Assembly: GCA_041395525.1 (NCBI GenBank)
Contig: JAWLAH010000001.1
Coordinates: 62,001-126,000, forward strand
DNA: 64,000 nt
Direction of reading: 5' to 3'
Origin: CADEED01 sp020442965
Lineage (GTDB): Bacteria; Pseudomonadota; Gammaproteobacteria; Steroidobacterales; Steroidobacteraceae
Positions 32,306-40,213 of this stretch are shown piece after piece. Position numbers and translations under genes: made by a program. The notes beneath the pieces were generated by a model, which saw nothing but the letters and a program-made list of their open reading frames with translations, had not been told where the DNA came from and did no database searches. Numbering within the stretch: position 1 is the first letter of the stretch; the number at the start of each line of letters is the position of its first letter.

Positions 32306-32797
32306 ATGGCGAACAACACTAACAAACAACATGAAACCATGGTCAAGTGGCTACGGGATTTGCACGCGACAGAGCGCGGCGCCGCCGACACACTCGATCG
32401 ACTCGCGGAGCGACTTGGCCGGCACCCGCAGCTCGTGACGCGGCTGCAGCAGCATTGGCGCGAAAAAGAGGAACAGATCAGAGCAATCGAGGCCAACCTC
32501 AAGCGTCTGAACGCTGATCCGTCGCGCGTCAAGGATACGGCCACGCGTTTCAAGAGCTTGATGGATACATTCGCCACAGTCGTCGCGTCGGATGAACCCG
32601 TCAAAGATTGCCTGACGCTCTATGCGCTCAAGCACTATGAAATCGCGTCCTATATCGCGCTCGCGACCGCCGCTCGGGAGCTTTCGGATGCAGAGATCAC
32701 GAGCATGTGCGAGCGACACCTCGAGCAGGACCGTGCAATGACCGAATTCCTCGGCACTCAGCTGGCGGAGGTCACCCTGGACAATCTGCGCCCGTAG
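32306..32797 (+). CDS. DUF892 ferritin-like protein (YciE/YciF family)
   Basis: A 163-residue, mostly helical protein. HETMVKWLRDLHATERGAAD at the start, KHYEIASYIALATAARE in the middle and CERHLEQDRAMTEFL near the end give the spaced E and H residues of the DUF892 ferritin-like four-helix bundle. Such proteins are stress-induced and probably bind a di-metal centre. AGGAG lies six bases before ATG 32306; an in-frame TTG at 32300 is less likely. Likely co-transcribed with the preceding lipoprotein. Confidence 0.82.
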   Translation: MANNTNKQHETMVKWLRDLHATERGAADTLDRLAERLGRHPQLVTRLQQHWREKEEQIRAIEANLKRLNADPSRVKDTATRFKSLMDTFATVVASDEPVKDCLTLYALKHYEIASYIALATAARELSDAEITSMCERHLEQDRAMTEFLGTQLAEVTLDNLRP

Positions 32798-32871
32798 GAC
32801 GGCGGCGCTCCAGGGGCCTTGGGCGCCCCCAAGACTCCGACGATCGTGCGGGTTGTGTGGCTGAGCACCGT

Positions 32872-32900
32872 TTGAATCGCCGTGCTCGAATCGGTATGCT
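32872..32900 (+). promoter_or_regulatory. Sigma-70-type promoter of tRNA-Pro
   Basis: -35 TTGAAT (32872-32877), 17-base spacer, -10 TATGCT (32895-32900); the tRNA starts 45 bases downstream. Confidence 0.55.
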
Positions 32901-32945
32901 GCGCAGCCCACTCTGGGGAGGCTCTTGGGCCTGGTGGCCGGATTT

Positions 32946-33022
32946 CGGGGTGTAGCTCAGCCTGGTAGAGCACTACGTTCGGGACGTAGGAGTCGAAGGT
33001 TCAAATCCTTTCACCCCGACCA
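32946..33022 (+). tRNA. tRNA-Pro (anticodon CGG)
   Basis: Acceptor stem CGGGGTG/CACCCCG, D-arm TAGCTCAGCCTGGTAGAGC, anticodon stem CTACG/CGTAG around loop TTCGGGA (anticodon CGG, codon CCG), T-arm AGGTTCAAATCCT, encoded CCA. Length is 77 bases. Confidence 0.95.
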
Positions 33023-33363
33023 ACTGAGGCTGGGTCCGTTCCGGACGTCCGCCGACGGCAAGATGGTCAGCGCTGGCGCCCGCCATACGAAGTCGGTCGC
33101 CTTGACGCTGACGATCGGCAGACATCGTGCAAGCGATGATTGCAGACATGAGTCCGCGTAACGCCGCGGTCGAGACTCACGCTGCGCTACAACACCAGCG
33201 TCTACCTACCAGACGCGCGCGTTCGCTGCGCTCCTGGCAGGTTCGTGCATGCCGCATCAGTCCAGCGGGCCGATCAAGGCCACACGACGGGATCAATCTA
33301 GCGAGGCCGCAACCCTGCTCGCGTGGCAAGATTGCTCCCCCAATCATTCTAAAGCTGGCATCC
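33023..33363. other. 341-base stretch without a gene
   Basis: Between tRNA-Pro and the first YbjQ gene. Plus-strand frames cross it but look like random extensions of the downstream genes. I see no tRNA, hairpin with T-run, or clear promoter. Confidence 0.5.
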
Positions 33364-33678
33364 ATGGAACTGACCAATCTCGAGACCTTCCCCGGCAAGA
33401 CCATCGTTCGCCACCTCGGCCTGGTGCAGGGCTCGACTGTGCGCAGCAAGCATGTTGGCAAGGACTTCATGGCCGGGCTCAAGAATTTTGTTGGTGGCGA
33501 ACTCAAGGGTTATACGGAACTCTTGAACGAATCGCGCAACGAGGCCATCGCGAGAATGGTCGCGCAGGCGCGTGCTGCTGGCGGCAATGCGGTCGTCAAC
33601 GTGCGCTTTTCCACCTCGAATATCGCGGCGGGCGCCGCCGAAGTCATGGCGTACGGTACCGCGGTGGAAATCCGCTGA
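33364..33678 (+). CDS. YbjQ/UPF0145 family protein
   Basis: A 104-residue soluble protein. TVRSKHVGKDFMAGLKNFVG, ELLNESRNEAIARMVAQAR and NAVVNVRFSTSNI are the UPF0145 signature. The family forms pentamer-like assemblies of unknown function. ATG 33364 was chosen as the family start; the open frame upstream is not conserved-looking. A second, membrane-anchored copy follows after two bases. Confidence 0.9.
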   Translation: MELTNLETFPGKTIVRHLGLVQGSTVRSKHVGKDFMAGLKNFVGGELKGYTELLNESRNEAIARMVAQARAAGGNAVVNVRFSTSNIAAGAAEVMAYGTAVEIR

Positions 33679-33680
33679 TC

Positions 33681-34142
33681 ATGGAACTGCTGTTTCAGTT
33701 AGGCATCATTTCCTTGCTGCTGCTCATCGGCTGGTCGATTGGCGGTGCAACGGAGAGGCGTCACTTCAGGTCGTTAGTCAAGCGCGAGGCGCAATTGCGG
33801 GATATTCTCGTATTCAACGAGCGCCGACCGCCGCAGGATCAGGCATTTGGTCAGGCAGCGCTCGTCATGGGCTCGGTTGTCATCGGCGAAGACTATTTCA
33901 AGCGCTTTGCAGCAACGCTTCGCAGCCTGTTCGGCGGCACGCTGCGTATGTACGAATCGGTCATGGATCGCGGCCGACGCGAGGCGATCGTGCGCATGAA
34001 AGCGGCGGCACGTCGTCAGGGCGCCACCATGGTTTTCAACGTGCGTTTCGAGACATCGTCGCTGTCGGCGGATGCCGGCCAACGCTCCAGTGTGTTTTCC
34101 GCCGAGTTCATCGCTTACGGTACGGCACTCAAACCCCGCTAG
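33681..34142 (+). CDS. Membrane-anchored YbjQ-like protein
   Basis: A 153-residue paralogue of the preceding protein with an added N-terminal helix (LLFQLGIISLLLLIGWSIGG). The domain is recognisable from VMGSVVIGEDYFKRF, GTLRMYESVMDRGRREAIVR and TMVFNVRFETS. Two bases separate it from the first copy and three from the M48 gene, so the three form an operon. The pair suggests a soluble subunit docking on a membrane-bound one; that is inference. Confidence 0.85.
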   Translation: MELLFQLGIISLLLLIGWSIGGATERRHFRSLVKREAQLRDILVFNERRPPQDQAFGQAALVMGSVVIGEDYFKRFAATLRSLFGGTLRMYESVMDRGRREAIVRMKAAARRQGATMVFNVRFETSSLSADAGQRSSVFSAEFIAYGTALKPR

Positions 34143-34145
34143 GCC

Positions 34146-34958
34146 ATGAGCTACGAGAACCCAGAGGTTCCGCACGATGTCAACGTCGCGCCTGGCAACC
34201 ATCTGATCGAGTTTCTGCGTCTCGCCGCAGCGTTGGTCTTGCTGGTACTGCTTGCTGCGGCAGTGCTCTATCTGGCCGGCGGTCAGCTCGCGCGATTCAT
34301 TCCGTTCGCGACTGAGCAGCGCTGGGTTGGCGATCGCGTCATAGGGGTCAAGATTGAACGCAACGACAGCGACGTGCGCCTCAATCAATATTTGCAGCAG
34401 GTCACGGACTCGCTGTCCCTCGTTATGCACTTGCCTGACGGGATGCGGATTCGCGTACATGTGATCTCGATGAAAACTCCGAACGCGTTTGCGACTCTTG
34501 GCGGCCATATCGTCCTCACGCGTGAGCTCTTCGACTTGATGCCGAGCGAGAACGCGCTCGCCATGGTGATCGCGCATGAGATTGCACACGTGAAGCACCG
34601 TGACCCGATCAGCGCGTTGGGTGGGACCGCATCCCTTGGGCTATTGCTCGCTGTCATCGGCGGCGACGCCAGCAGTCTCGCGCCACAGGTGGCAATGCTC
34701 GTGCAACGGGGCTATACGCGCGAAGCGGAGCGTCGCGCAGACCTTGATGCCATTGCGGCGTTGCAAGCGCGGTATGGGCATGCCGGTGGCGCAGCCGCCG
34801 TATTCGAATTGCTCGCCGCGACGCACGCGGACGAACACGTAGGTGTCCCAACGCTGCTGTCGACGCATCCGACCGACGCAGAGCGCATCGGGATCCTCAA
34901 GGGGGCGGCACGAGATTGGCGAGCCGAAAACGCGCCGTTGGTTCCGCTGGGTCCGTAG
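34146..34958 (+). CDS. Membrane-anchored M48 family metalloprotease
   Basis: A 270-residue protein. One transmembrane helix at about residues 23-44, then a catalytic domain with HEIAH at residues 144-148 (zinc ligands and catalytic glutamate) and the third-ligand glutamate in REAERRADLDAIAAL at about 190. STHPTDAERIGIL is a further M48C mark. It resembles BepA/LoiP-like and Oma1-like proteases of envelope quality control. It lies three bases after the YbjQ pair. Confidence 0.9.
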   Translation: MSYENPEVPHDVNVAPGNHLIEFLRLAAALVLLVLLAAAVLYLAGGQLARFIPFATEQRWVGDRVIGVKIERNDSDVRLNQYLQQVTDSLSLVMHLPDGMRIRVHVISMKTPNAFATLGGHIVLTRELFDLMPSENALAMVIAHEIAHVKHRDPISALGGTASLGLLLAVIGGDASSLAPQVAMLVQRGYTREAERRADLDAIAALQARYGHAGGAAAVFELLAATHADEHVGVPTLLSTHPTDAERIGILKGAARDWRAENAPLVPLGP

Positions 34959-35048
34959 CGCGTCAGATCCAGCGACGACGTATTGTGCGGAAAGACTTGC
35001 ACCGCGGCCCGAGATGAACTAAACCAATCGCCACGCAGTCGAATTCAC

Positions 35049-35849
35049 ATGATCTCGAACGAAGTTAAATTGGCCATTGGCGGCACTGCAATCCTCGTGA
35101 TTGCCGCGGGCGGCTATTGGTATTGGCTATCGACGCGGCCTGCGCCGCACGCCATTGACGCGCAACCGCCGGTGGTCGCAGAGCAGGTGCCGACTGCTCC
35201 GCAGCCCCAGTTCCCGGTCGCGGCGGAATCCGATGACGCGAGTCGCGAGCCCTTGCCGCCACTAGCCAGTAGTGACACGGCATTCGGTGCGGCACTTGAA
35301 TCGGTGATACCAAGCAGCCGGGACCGACAATTGCTGCAGCCCGACAACGCAATTCAGCGCTGGGTCGTATCGATCGACGCTCTTGCCAAAGGCAGCATGT
35401 CACAGCGGCTGCGGCCGGTGAGTCGATTCAACGACGCATTCATCGCGGACGCCGTGCCCGACCAGGCAGACGAATATCTGCTCTCCCCAGCTAACTACAA
35501 GCGCTACGAACCGATCTTGTCGCTCGCCGAAAGAGTCGATCTCGACGCCGCCGTGGCGGCATACCGGCGCTTCTACCCGCTCTTTCAGCAAGCGTACACC
35601 GACGTTATCGATCCCAAAGGTTACTTCAATGATCGTCTGATTGCGGTGATCGATCATTTGCTGGCAACCCGAGACGTGACAGCGGGGGTGCGGTTGGTGC
35701 GACCGAGCGTGATGTATCAGTTTTCCGACCCTGCTCTCGAGTCCATGTCGGTAGGCCAGAAGGCCATGGTACGCATGGGACCTGAGAACGCGCAGCGTGT
35801 GAAAGCGCTGCTGCGGACACTGCGGACTAAGCTCGCTCAGAATCCCTGA
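35049..35849 (+). CDS. DUF3014 family membrane-anchored protein
   Basis: A 266-residue protein with one N-terminal transmembrane helix (LAIGGTAILVIAAGGYWYWL), a proline-rich linker, and a domain with RWVVSIDALAKGSMSQRLRP and YRRFYPLFQQAYTDV that matches DUF3014. Probably anchored in the inner membrane facing the periplasm. Function unknown. It follows the M48 gene by 90 bases. Confidence 0.85.
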   Translation: MISNEVKLAIGGTAILVIAAGGYWYWLSTRPAPHAIDAQPPVVAEQVPTAPQPQFPVAAESDDASREPLPPLASSDTAFGAALESVIPSSRDRQLLQPDNAIQRWVVSIDALAKGSMSQRLRPVSRFNDAFIADAVPDQADEYLLSPANYKRYEPILSLAERVDLDAAVAAYRRFYPLFQQAYTDVIDPKGYFNDRLIAVIDHLLATRDVTAGVRLVRPSVMYQFSDPALESMSVGQKAMVRMGPENAQRVKALLRTLRTKLAQNP

Positions 35850-35925
35850 CCTGGCGGACCGCCGCGACTGTCGTCAGATTGGGCTGGCCTCACCCGTGAG
35901 GCGGTATTGAAAACACGACTCAGTC

Positions 35926-35959
35926 AGCGCGCGCCCGCCTGCGACGGCAGACGCGCGCT
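35926..35959. terminator. Possible bidirectional hairpin between convergent genes
   Basis: AGCGCGCG (35926-35933) pairs with CGCGCGCT (35952-35959) around an 18-base loop that can pair internally. It lies between the ends of the DUF3014 gene (plus) and the lipoprotein gene (minus). No T-run follows on either strand, so terminator function is uncertain. Confidence 0.35.
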
Positions 35960-35966
35960 GCTCGTG

Positions 35967-36914
35967 TTACTTCCGCTTGATCTCAAGAGGCGAGGTCAAT
36001 TCAACCGATACCAACGTGCCCGCCGCGAGGGAAACGTCGCCACCGGTCTTTTTCGCGGCGAGCGCCCCCGCCGCGCCACCGAGAATGCCACCGATGATCT
36101 TGCCCTTATCGTCGTGGTCGATCTGGTGCCCGATCACCGCGCCGGCAACTGCGCCACCTGCGATCTTGGCCGCGTCACGGCCCTTGTCGCTCTTACCAAC
36201 CTGCTCCAGGTTGGCGTTGAACGTCAATGGCGGACCGCGGCCGACGTCGAGCTGATCGAAAACGATCCCGAGAGTGGGCGTGCCGCCGATCGTCTTACTA
36301 CCCGAGATGACGTGGGTCACGGAACCCTGCACCGGCGTGCCCGCTGCAAGCGCCGTGCGGCCATCGACGATCACGTCAGCGGCCAGACGCCCATCCACGC
36401 GATCGCCGACCGTCGCGGTCTTCGAACTGACCGCGTTCACTAACTCGATCGACAGTGACGTTCCCCTCGCAACGACCAGCGGCGCGACGGGAGCCGGTGG
36501 TGGTGCAGGATCCGCCACTCGAGCCGTTTGCTTGACCGGCTTTGCCGCGGCGACTTGCGGCGCCCGACGAGCCGCTTTCTTCTCGGCAGCTAGCGCCGCC
36601 TCACGGCGCGCCAGATCAGCTTCCTGCTCTTTGGCGGCGAGCGCCGCTTCGCGCTCAGCGAGAGCCGATTCCTTGGCGGCCAAGTCAGCCGCCGCGCGCT
36701 CGTTCGCCGCGCTCGTCGACTCTGCCGCCGCGTTGGTTGCAGCGTCAGCCGCGGATGCGCCCATGTCTTGCCCTTGCGCAGCGGTATCGGATGTCTGAGG
36801 CGCCTCTGGTGCCGCAGATTTCCCGCAGGCAGACAGCGCGAGCGCCAGGCCTAAACAAACCGCGATCCGAAGGGAGCTGACGCCGCTCTTTTCCGCTAAG
36901 TGAAATCGTTCCAT
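35967..36914 (-). CDS. Lipoprotein with coiled coil and glycine-zipper domain
   Basis: A 315-residue protein. The lipobox LALSAC gives an acylated cysteine at about residue 30. Residues about 65-115 form an alanine/glutamate-rich coiled coil (ESALAEREAALAAKEQEADL). A beta domain follows (GTSLSIELVNAVSSKTATVG) and near residues 255-300 a glycine zipper, AGGAVAGAVIGHQIDHDD and GGILGGAAGALAAKK. GGAGGT precedes ATG 36914. It resembles YMGG/SlyB-like envelope lipoproteins but with a longer middle part. A perfect inverted repeat at 36961-36987 lies just upstream. Confidence 0.82.
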   Translation of the reverse strand: MERFHLAEKSGVSSLRIAVCLGLALALSACGKSAAPEAPQTSDTAAQGQDMGASAADAATNAAAESTSAANERAAADLAAKESALAEREAALAAKEQEADLARREAALAAEKKAARRAPQVAAAKPVKQTARVADPAPPPAPVAPLVVARGTSLSIELVNAVSSKTATVGDRVDGRLAADVIVDGRTALAAGTPVQGSVTHVISGSKTIGGTPTLGIVFDQLDVGRGPPLTFNANLEQVGKSDKGRDAAKIAGGAVAGAVIGHQIDHDDKGKIIGGILGGAAGALAAKKTGGDVSLAAGTLVSVELTSPLEIKRK

Positions 36915-36960
36915 GTGCCATTGACCTCCAGAAGTTGGGCGCAACCTAGGCATTATGCAC

Positions 36961-36987
36961 GACAATGCACATCACCGATGCATTGTC
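36961..36987. repeat. Perfect 9-bp inverted repeat in the 300-base divergent region
   Basis: GACAATGCA (36961-36969) and TGCATTGTC (36979-36987) flank a 9-base spacer, 47 bases upstream of the lipoprotein start. It looks like an operator for a dimeric regulator. The rest of 36915-37214, between the divergent lipoprotein and VanZ genes, shows nothing clear. Confidence 0.5.
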
Positions 36988-37214
36988 TGCCCTAACAGAC
37001 GCGTTTGGACGGTCCGTACGGAGAGAAGGTGCGGTTCGCGCCGCGGCCACCCCTATTCGACTTCAGACTGCGACGTAAATCACAGACAGCGGTGCGGATA
37101 GTTAGTTCCGACTGGCTGGAGCGGACTGGTACCTGAATGCAAGCTGACTGACCGCCAGACGCCAGCTGAGCCCGATGGCAAGCCGAACCTTTGGCTAGGT
37201 TAAGATGCGGACTC

Positions 37215-38690
37215 ATGGAGTCACGTTCTCATGAAAGGCAGTTCTGGTACATCGGCCTTGTCGCTTGGTCCGCCTTCATTCTCGCGGTAACGCTCTATCC
37301 CTATGACTTTTCGACGGCGTCGTACGTCGTTCATTACCCGGATCTGGAACAACGCGCGCGCCCGGCCTGGTCCACGGTGCTGGACTTCCCCCTGAACCTG
37401 CTCTTTTTCGTGCCGATCGGCGTGGCCGTACGCGGTTTGCTGGGCAGCGGTCGCAAGTCCGGTCTCTCACTCGTCGCGGCGGGAGTACTTGGCTTCGCCC
37501 TATCGGCGGTCGTCGAGTCGCTGCAGCTCGAGCTGCCCTCACGTGTTTCCTCGACGCTCGACCTGCTTTCGAACACGGCAGGGGCGATGCTCGGAGCAGC
37601 CGTATTTGCTCTGGTCGATCGATGGACCCGCGAGGCCGTTGCCTCAAGTTACCAGGCAATCGAACGGACTTGCCTGCGCCTGCCCGTGTGGTTGCCGGCA
37701 ATCAGTTATTTGTTAGTAGCGCTGGTCGTAGCGGCATGGCTACAGCGACAAACTGCGCTTGCTGGGTGGGACCCCACACTGCCGTTGGTATTCGCGGATG
37801 AGGCCACGGGCGATCGCCCGTGGCGCGGCGAGCTGGCGATCGTGGAAGTCGCGGCGAAGGCCACCGATCTGCAGCGTGTACCGATCGCTGCCGACACGGC
37901 TTTGGCCACGCTGCTTCCCGGAGCGTCCATTTTCCGCTTTGCCAATCCTTTCGATGCGAGCAACTCGACCCACGACACGCGGGCGTCTCCGAAGCTGCTA
38001 GCCGCAGACGGACAGGCAATCAGTACCGCGATCAGTGCCAGTGGTCAATTGACGATTCGCATCCTGGCGCGCGCTTCGTCACCGCAGCAGTTCGGGCCTG
38101 CGCGTATCGTTTCAATCTCACGCGATGGCGATACCCGTAATCTGACCGTTGGGCAACAAGGCAGTGCGCTGGTAATCCGGTTGCGCTCACCCCTCGCTGG
38201 CAACAATGGGCTTTCGCCAGAGTTCGCCATACCAACCGTATTCGATTCTCCAGCATGGCGGACCATCCTCATAAGCTACGATGGACGCACGCTTCTCGCA
38301 CTAACAAGCAAGACAAGACAAGCGAAGGCTTTTCGATTAGGCCCCGGTGTCGTGGCCGCAGGCCTGTTGGGAATTGATAATGTGGATGAACATCGTGGCT
38401 ATCGAACGCTCTATTTCATTGTGGCGCTCTTGCCCGTAGGCCTTCTCGGTGCACTCGCACTATCGAAATCGAAACACGCTCGTTCGCGGCTGTGGCAGCC
38501 CGCGCTCCTCGCGATCGCGAGTGGCGCGCTCTTGGAGTTGGCCCTCGCATCGGTCTCCAGGACGGCCTATGACTACGGCAACGTCGTCTGGGGAGCCGCC
38601 AGCGTCGTGCTCGGCGCACTGCTAGCCGCAACCTGGTGCAAGATGGCGACGCTCGGCGTAGCCCACCAAGATCCATTACCTCGCGCATAG
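37215..38690 (+). CDS. VanZ-like membrane protein with an inserted lectin-like (LamG/ConA) domain
   Basis: A 491-residue protein. The N-terminal part is VanZ-like: SAFILAVTLYPYDFS, NLLFFVPIGVAVRGLLG and LDLLSNTAGAMLGAA, in four or five helices. Residues about 170-390 form a periplasmic domain with the beta-strand pattern of LamG/concanavalin-type folds (GQLTIRILARASSP; PAWRTILISYDGRTLLAL). Two or three helices close the protein (YFIVALLPVGLLGALAL; YGNVVWGAASVVLGALLA). VanZ proteins are linked to cell-wall or glycopeptide phenotypes; the lectin domain suggests a glycan ligand. Confidence 0.82.
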   Translation: MESRSHERQFWYIGLVAWSAFILAVTLYPYDFSTASYVVHYPDLEQRARPAWSTVLDFPLNLLFFVPIGVAVRGLLGSGRKSGLSLVAAGVLGFALSAVVESLQLELPSRVSSTLDLLSNTAGAMLGAAVFALVDRWTREAVASSYQAIERTCLRLPVWLPAISYLLVALVVAAWLQRQTALAGWDPTLPLVFADEATGDRPWRGELAIVEVAAKATDLQRVPIAADTALATLLPGASIFRFANPFDASNSTHDTRASPKLLAADGQAISTAISASGQLTIRILARASSPQQFGPARIVSISRDGDTRNLTVGQQGSALVIRLRSPLAGNNGLSPEFAIPTVFDSPAWRTILISYDGRTLLALTSKTRQAKAFRLGPGVVAAGLLGIDNVDEHRGYRTLYFIVALLPVGLLGALALSKSKHARSRLWQPALLAIASGALLELALASVSRTAYDYGNVVWGAASVVLGALLAATWCKMATLGVAHQDPLPRA

Positions 38691-38770
38691 GCAACGGGTA
38701 ATTGAATCTCCCGCACAAAACGGCGATTCTTGCGCGTCTACCCGCGCAGTTATCGACCCGGACTCACGCC

Positions 38771-39844
38771 ATGAAAAACCTGCTCGGCAGTCTCGCGCTG
38801 CTTCTGACTTGCTGGACCGCGCCACAGATCGCCACGGCAAGATCGACCGTCGCAGAATGCGATGCACGCGCCGCTCATCCAGATGACCCGGATCGAATCG
38901 GCGCGGGGGTCGAACGTCAGGATATCGATTTGCCGGCAGCGATCGCAGCGTGCGAGCGCGCAGCGATCGCCGAACCCACTAACTTTCGCGTTCGCTACCA
39001 ACTCGCGCGCGCACTGTTCTATGCCGGCCAGAATGCACGAGCCGTCACGGTCATGCGCGAGGCCGCCGATGGCGGCTACGCGCAGGCACAGTTTGTCTTT
39101 GGAACGTTCATCGATCGCGGCCGCGAAGCGGCGCCGACGGACATTTGCCTGACCGAAGACTACTGGCGCAAAGCTGCAGCCGGCGGGCGCCAGGCAGCGC
39201 GGGTCGCCTACATTCGCCACACGCTGCACGGTCGATTCAAGGCATGCCCACACACAGCGACGCACGACGAATTGGCGGCACTGCTGGGAACGGCTGCCAC
39301 CGCCGCCACTAACTACTCTGAACGACTGCTGGTCGAAGATCTGACGACGGAACTCGCCAACGCCAGGCGAGCCGCCGCAGCAACCCCACCCGGTGCGCGC
39401 ACCGCAGAGTTTGCTTGCACCAAAGGCACCGATGTTGCCGCACTCAACGGCATCCGCACCCGCCGGTTGGGCGAAACGACGGAGATGACGAATCAGCTCA
39501 TTGCATTGATCATGAGCGGCGAAAAAACCATCACAGCGACGAGTCCGTGGATTTACGACGGCGACCCTGACAGAAAGCCGGTCGCGAACGGCTATTCAAT
39601 GCTGCTGGATGCAGACGGCAAGGCGCACGCCGTGTTGCGCACGGTCGAAGTCAAGACCGTGCCGTTCAATGCGGTGACGGCCGCCGACAGTCGGTACGAA
39701 GGGCCATCGGTGCGGCCACTTGCTGTGTGGCGCAAGATTCACACAGCCTACTTCAACAAGCAGCTGGCACCGCTCGGCAAATCCTGGTCGGCTGACATGC
39801 CGGTCACGCTAGAGCGGTTCGAAGTTGTTTGCCGCAGTCGCTGA
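38771..39844 (+). CDS. Exported Sel1/TPR-like protein with a C-terminal ASCH domain
   Basis: A 357-residue protein. A signal peptide (LLGSLALLLTCWTAPQIATA) leads into a Sel1/TPR-like helical region (residues about 45-210; RVRYQLARALFYAGQNARAV, REAADGGYAQAQFVFG) with paired cysteines. Residues about 235-357 match the ASCH fold: IALIMSGEKTITATSPW, VANGYSMLLDADGKAHAVL, VKTVPFNAV, WRKIHTAYF and DMPVTLERFEVV. ASCH domains are normally cytoplasmic and bind RNA or nucleosides, so secretion is unexpected. ATG 38771 is the first that gives a proper signal peptide. Confidence 0.8.
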   Translation: MKNLLGSLALLLTCWTAPQIATARSTVAECDARAAHPDDPDRIGAGVERQDIDLPAAIAACERAAIAEPTNFRVRYQLARALFYAGQNARAVTVMREAADGGYAQAQFVFGTFIDRGREAAPTDICLTEDYWRKAAAGGRQAARVAYIRHTLHGRFKACPHTATHDELAALLGTAATAATNYSERLLVEDLTTELANARRAAAATPPGARTAEFACTKGTDVAALNGIRTRRLGETTEMTNQLIALIMSGEKTITATSPWIYDGDPDRKPVANGYSMLLDADGKAHAVLRTVEVKTVPFNAVTAADSRYEGPSVRPLAVWRKIHTAYFNKQLAPLGKSWSADMPVTLERFEVVCRSR

Positions 39845-39904
39845 CGCGACAGCGACAACCCGCACGGGAGCGATGCTGCTGCGGTTTGCGTGACGACGAA
39901 TCCT

Positions 39905-40213
39905 TCACTGATCGACGACACCATCGGCAACGAGTGGGCGGCAGACCTTCGCGATCAGGCGTTCACGTAGCCGCGCTCTGGTTTCCTGCGCCTCCTCGTC
40001 CGGCTGATAGGCATCGACTGCGTCTGGACCGGTGAACTGCCTGAGCGCCGCCAAGCGCTCGTGTGCGTCGAGACGCTCGCGCAGTATGGCAACCTCAGAA
40101 GTCAGCGCCATCAGCATGTTGAGCAGCGTATCGATGCGCGGATCACTGCCGGGAACCGCACGCCGACCTTTCTGGATACGATGCCGCGTGCCGGATGCTG
40201 ACGTTGCATTCAT
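39905..40213 (-). CDS. Small coiled-coil protein coupled to a methyltransferase
   Basis: A 102-residue protein I do not recognise. Residues about 25-60 (IDTLLNMLMALTSEVAILRERL) predict a coiled coil, followed by a charged region ETRARLRERLIAKV. No signal peptide or membrane segment. The start overlaps the methyltransferase stop (ATGA), so it is translated after it. It may be a partner subunit or regulator. Confidence 0.65.
   Translation of the reverse strand: MNATSASGTRHRIQKGRRAVPGSDPRIDTLLNMLMALTSEVAILRERLDAHERLAALRQFTGPDAVDAYQPDEEAQETRARLRERLIAKVCRPLVADGVVDQ

Noticed and set aside
32815..32834. CTTGGGCGCCCCCAAG hairpin after the DUF892 gene
   Set aside because: No T-run follows and the loop is very short; not enough to call a terminator.
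32925..33161. Plus-strand reading frame with GVAQPGRALRSGRRSRRF
   Set aside because: It is a translation of the tRNA-Pro gene; this peptide is a well-known false gene over proline tRNAs.
35907..36443. 178-codon plus-strand frame
   Set aside because: It is antisense to the glycine-zipper lipoprotein, which has a lipobox, a ribosome binding site and recognisable domains.
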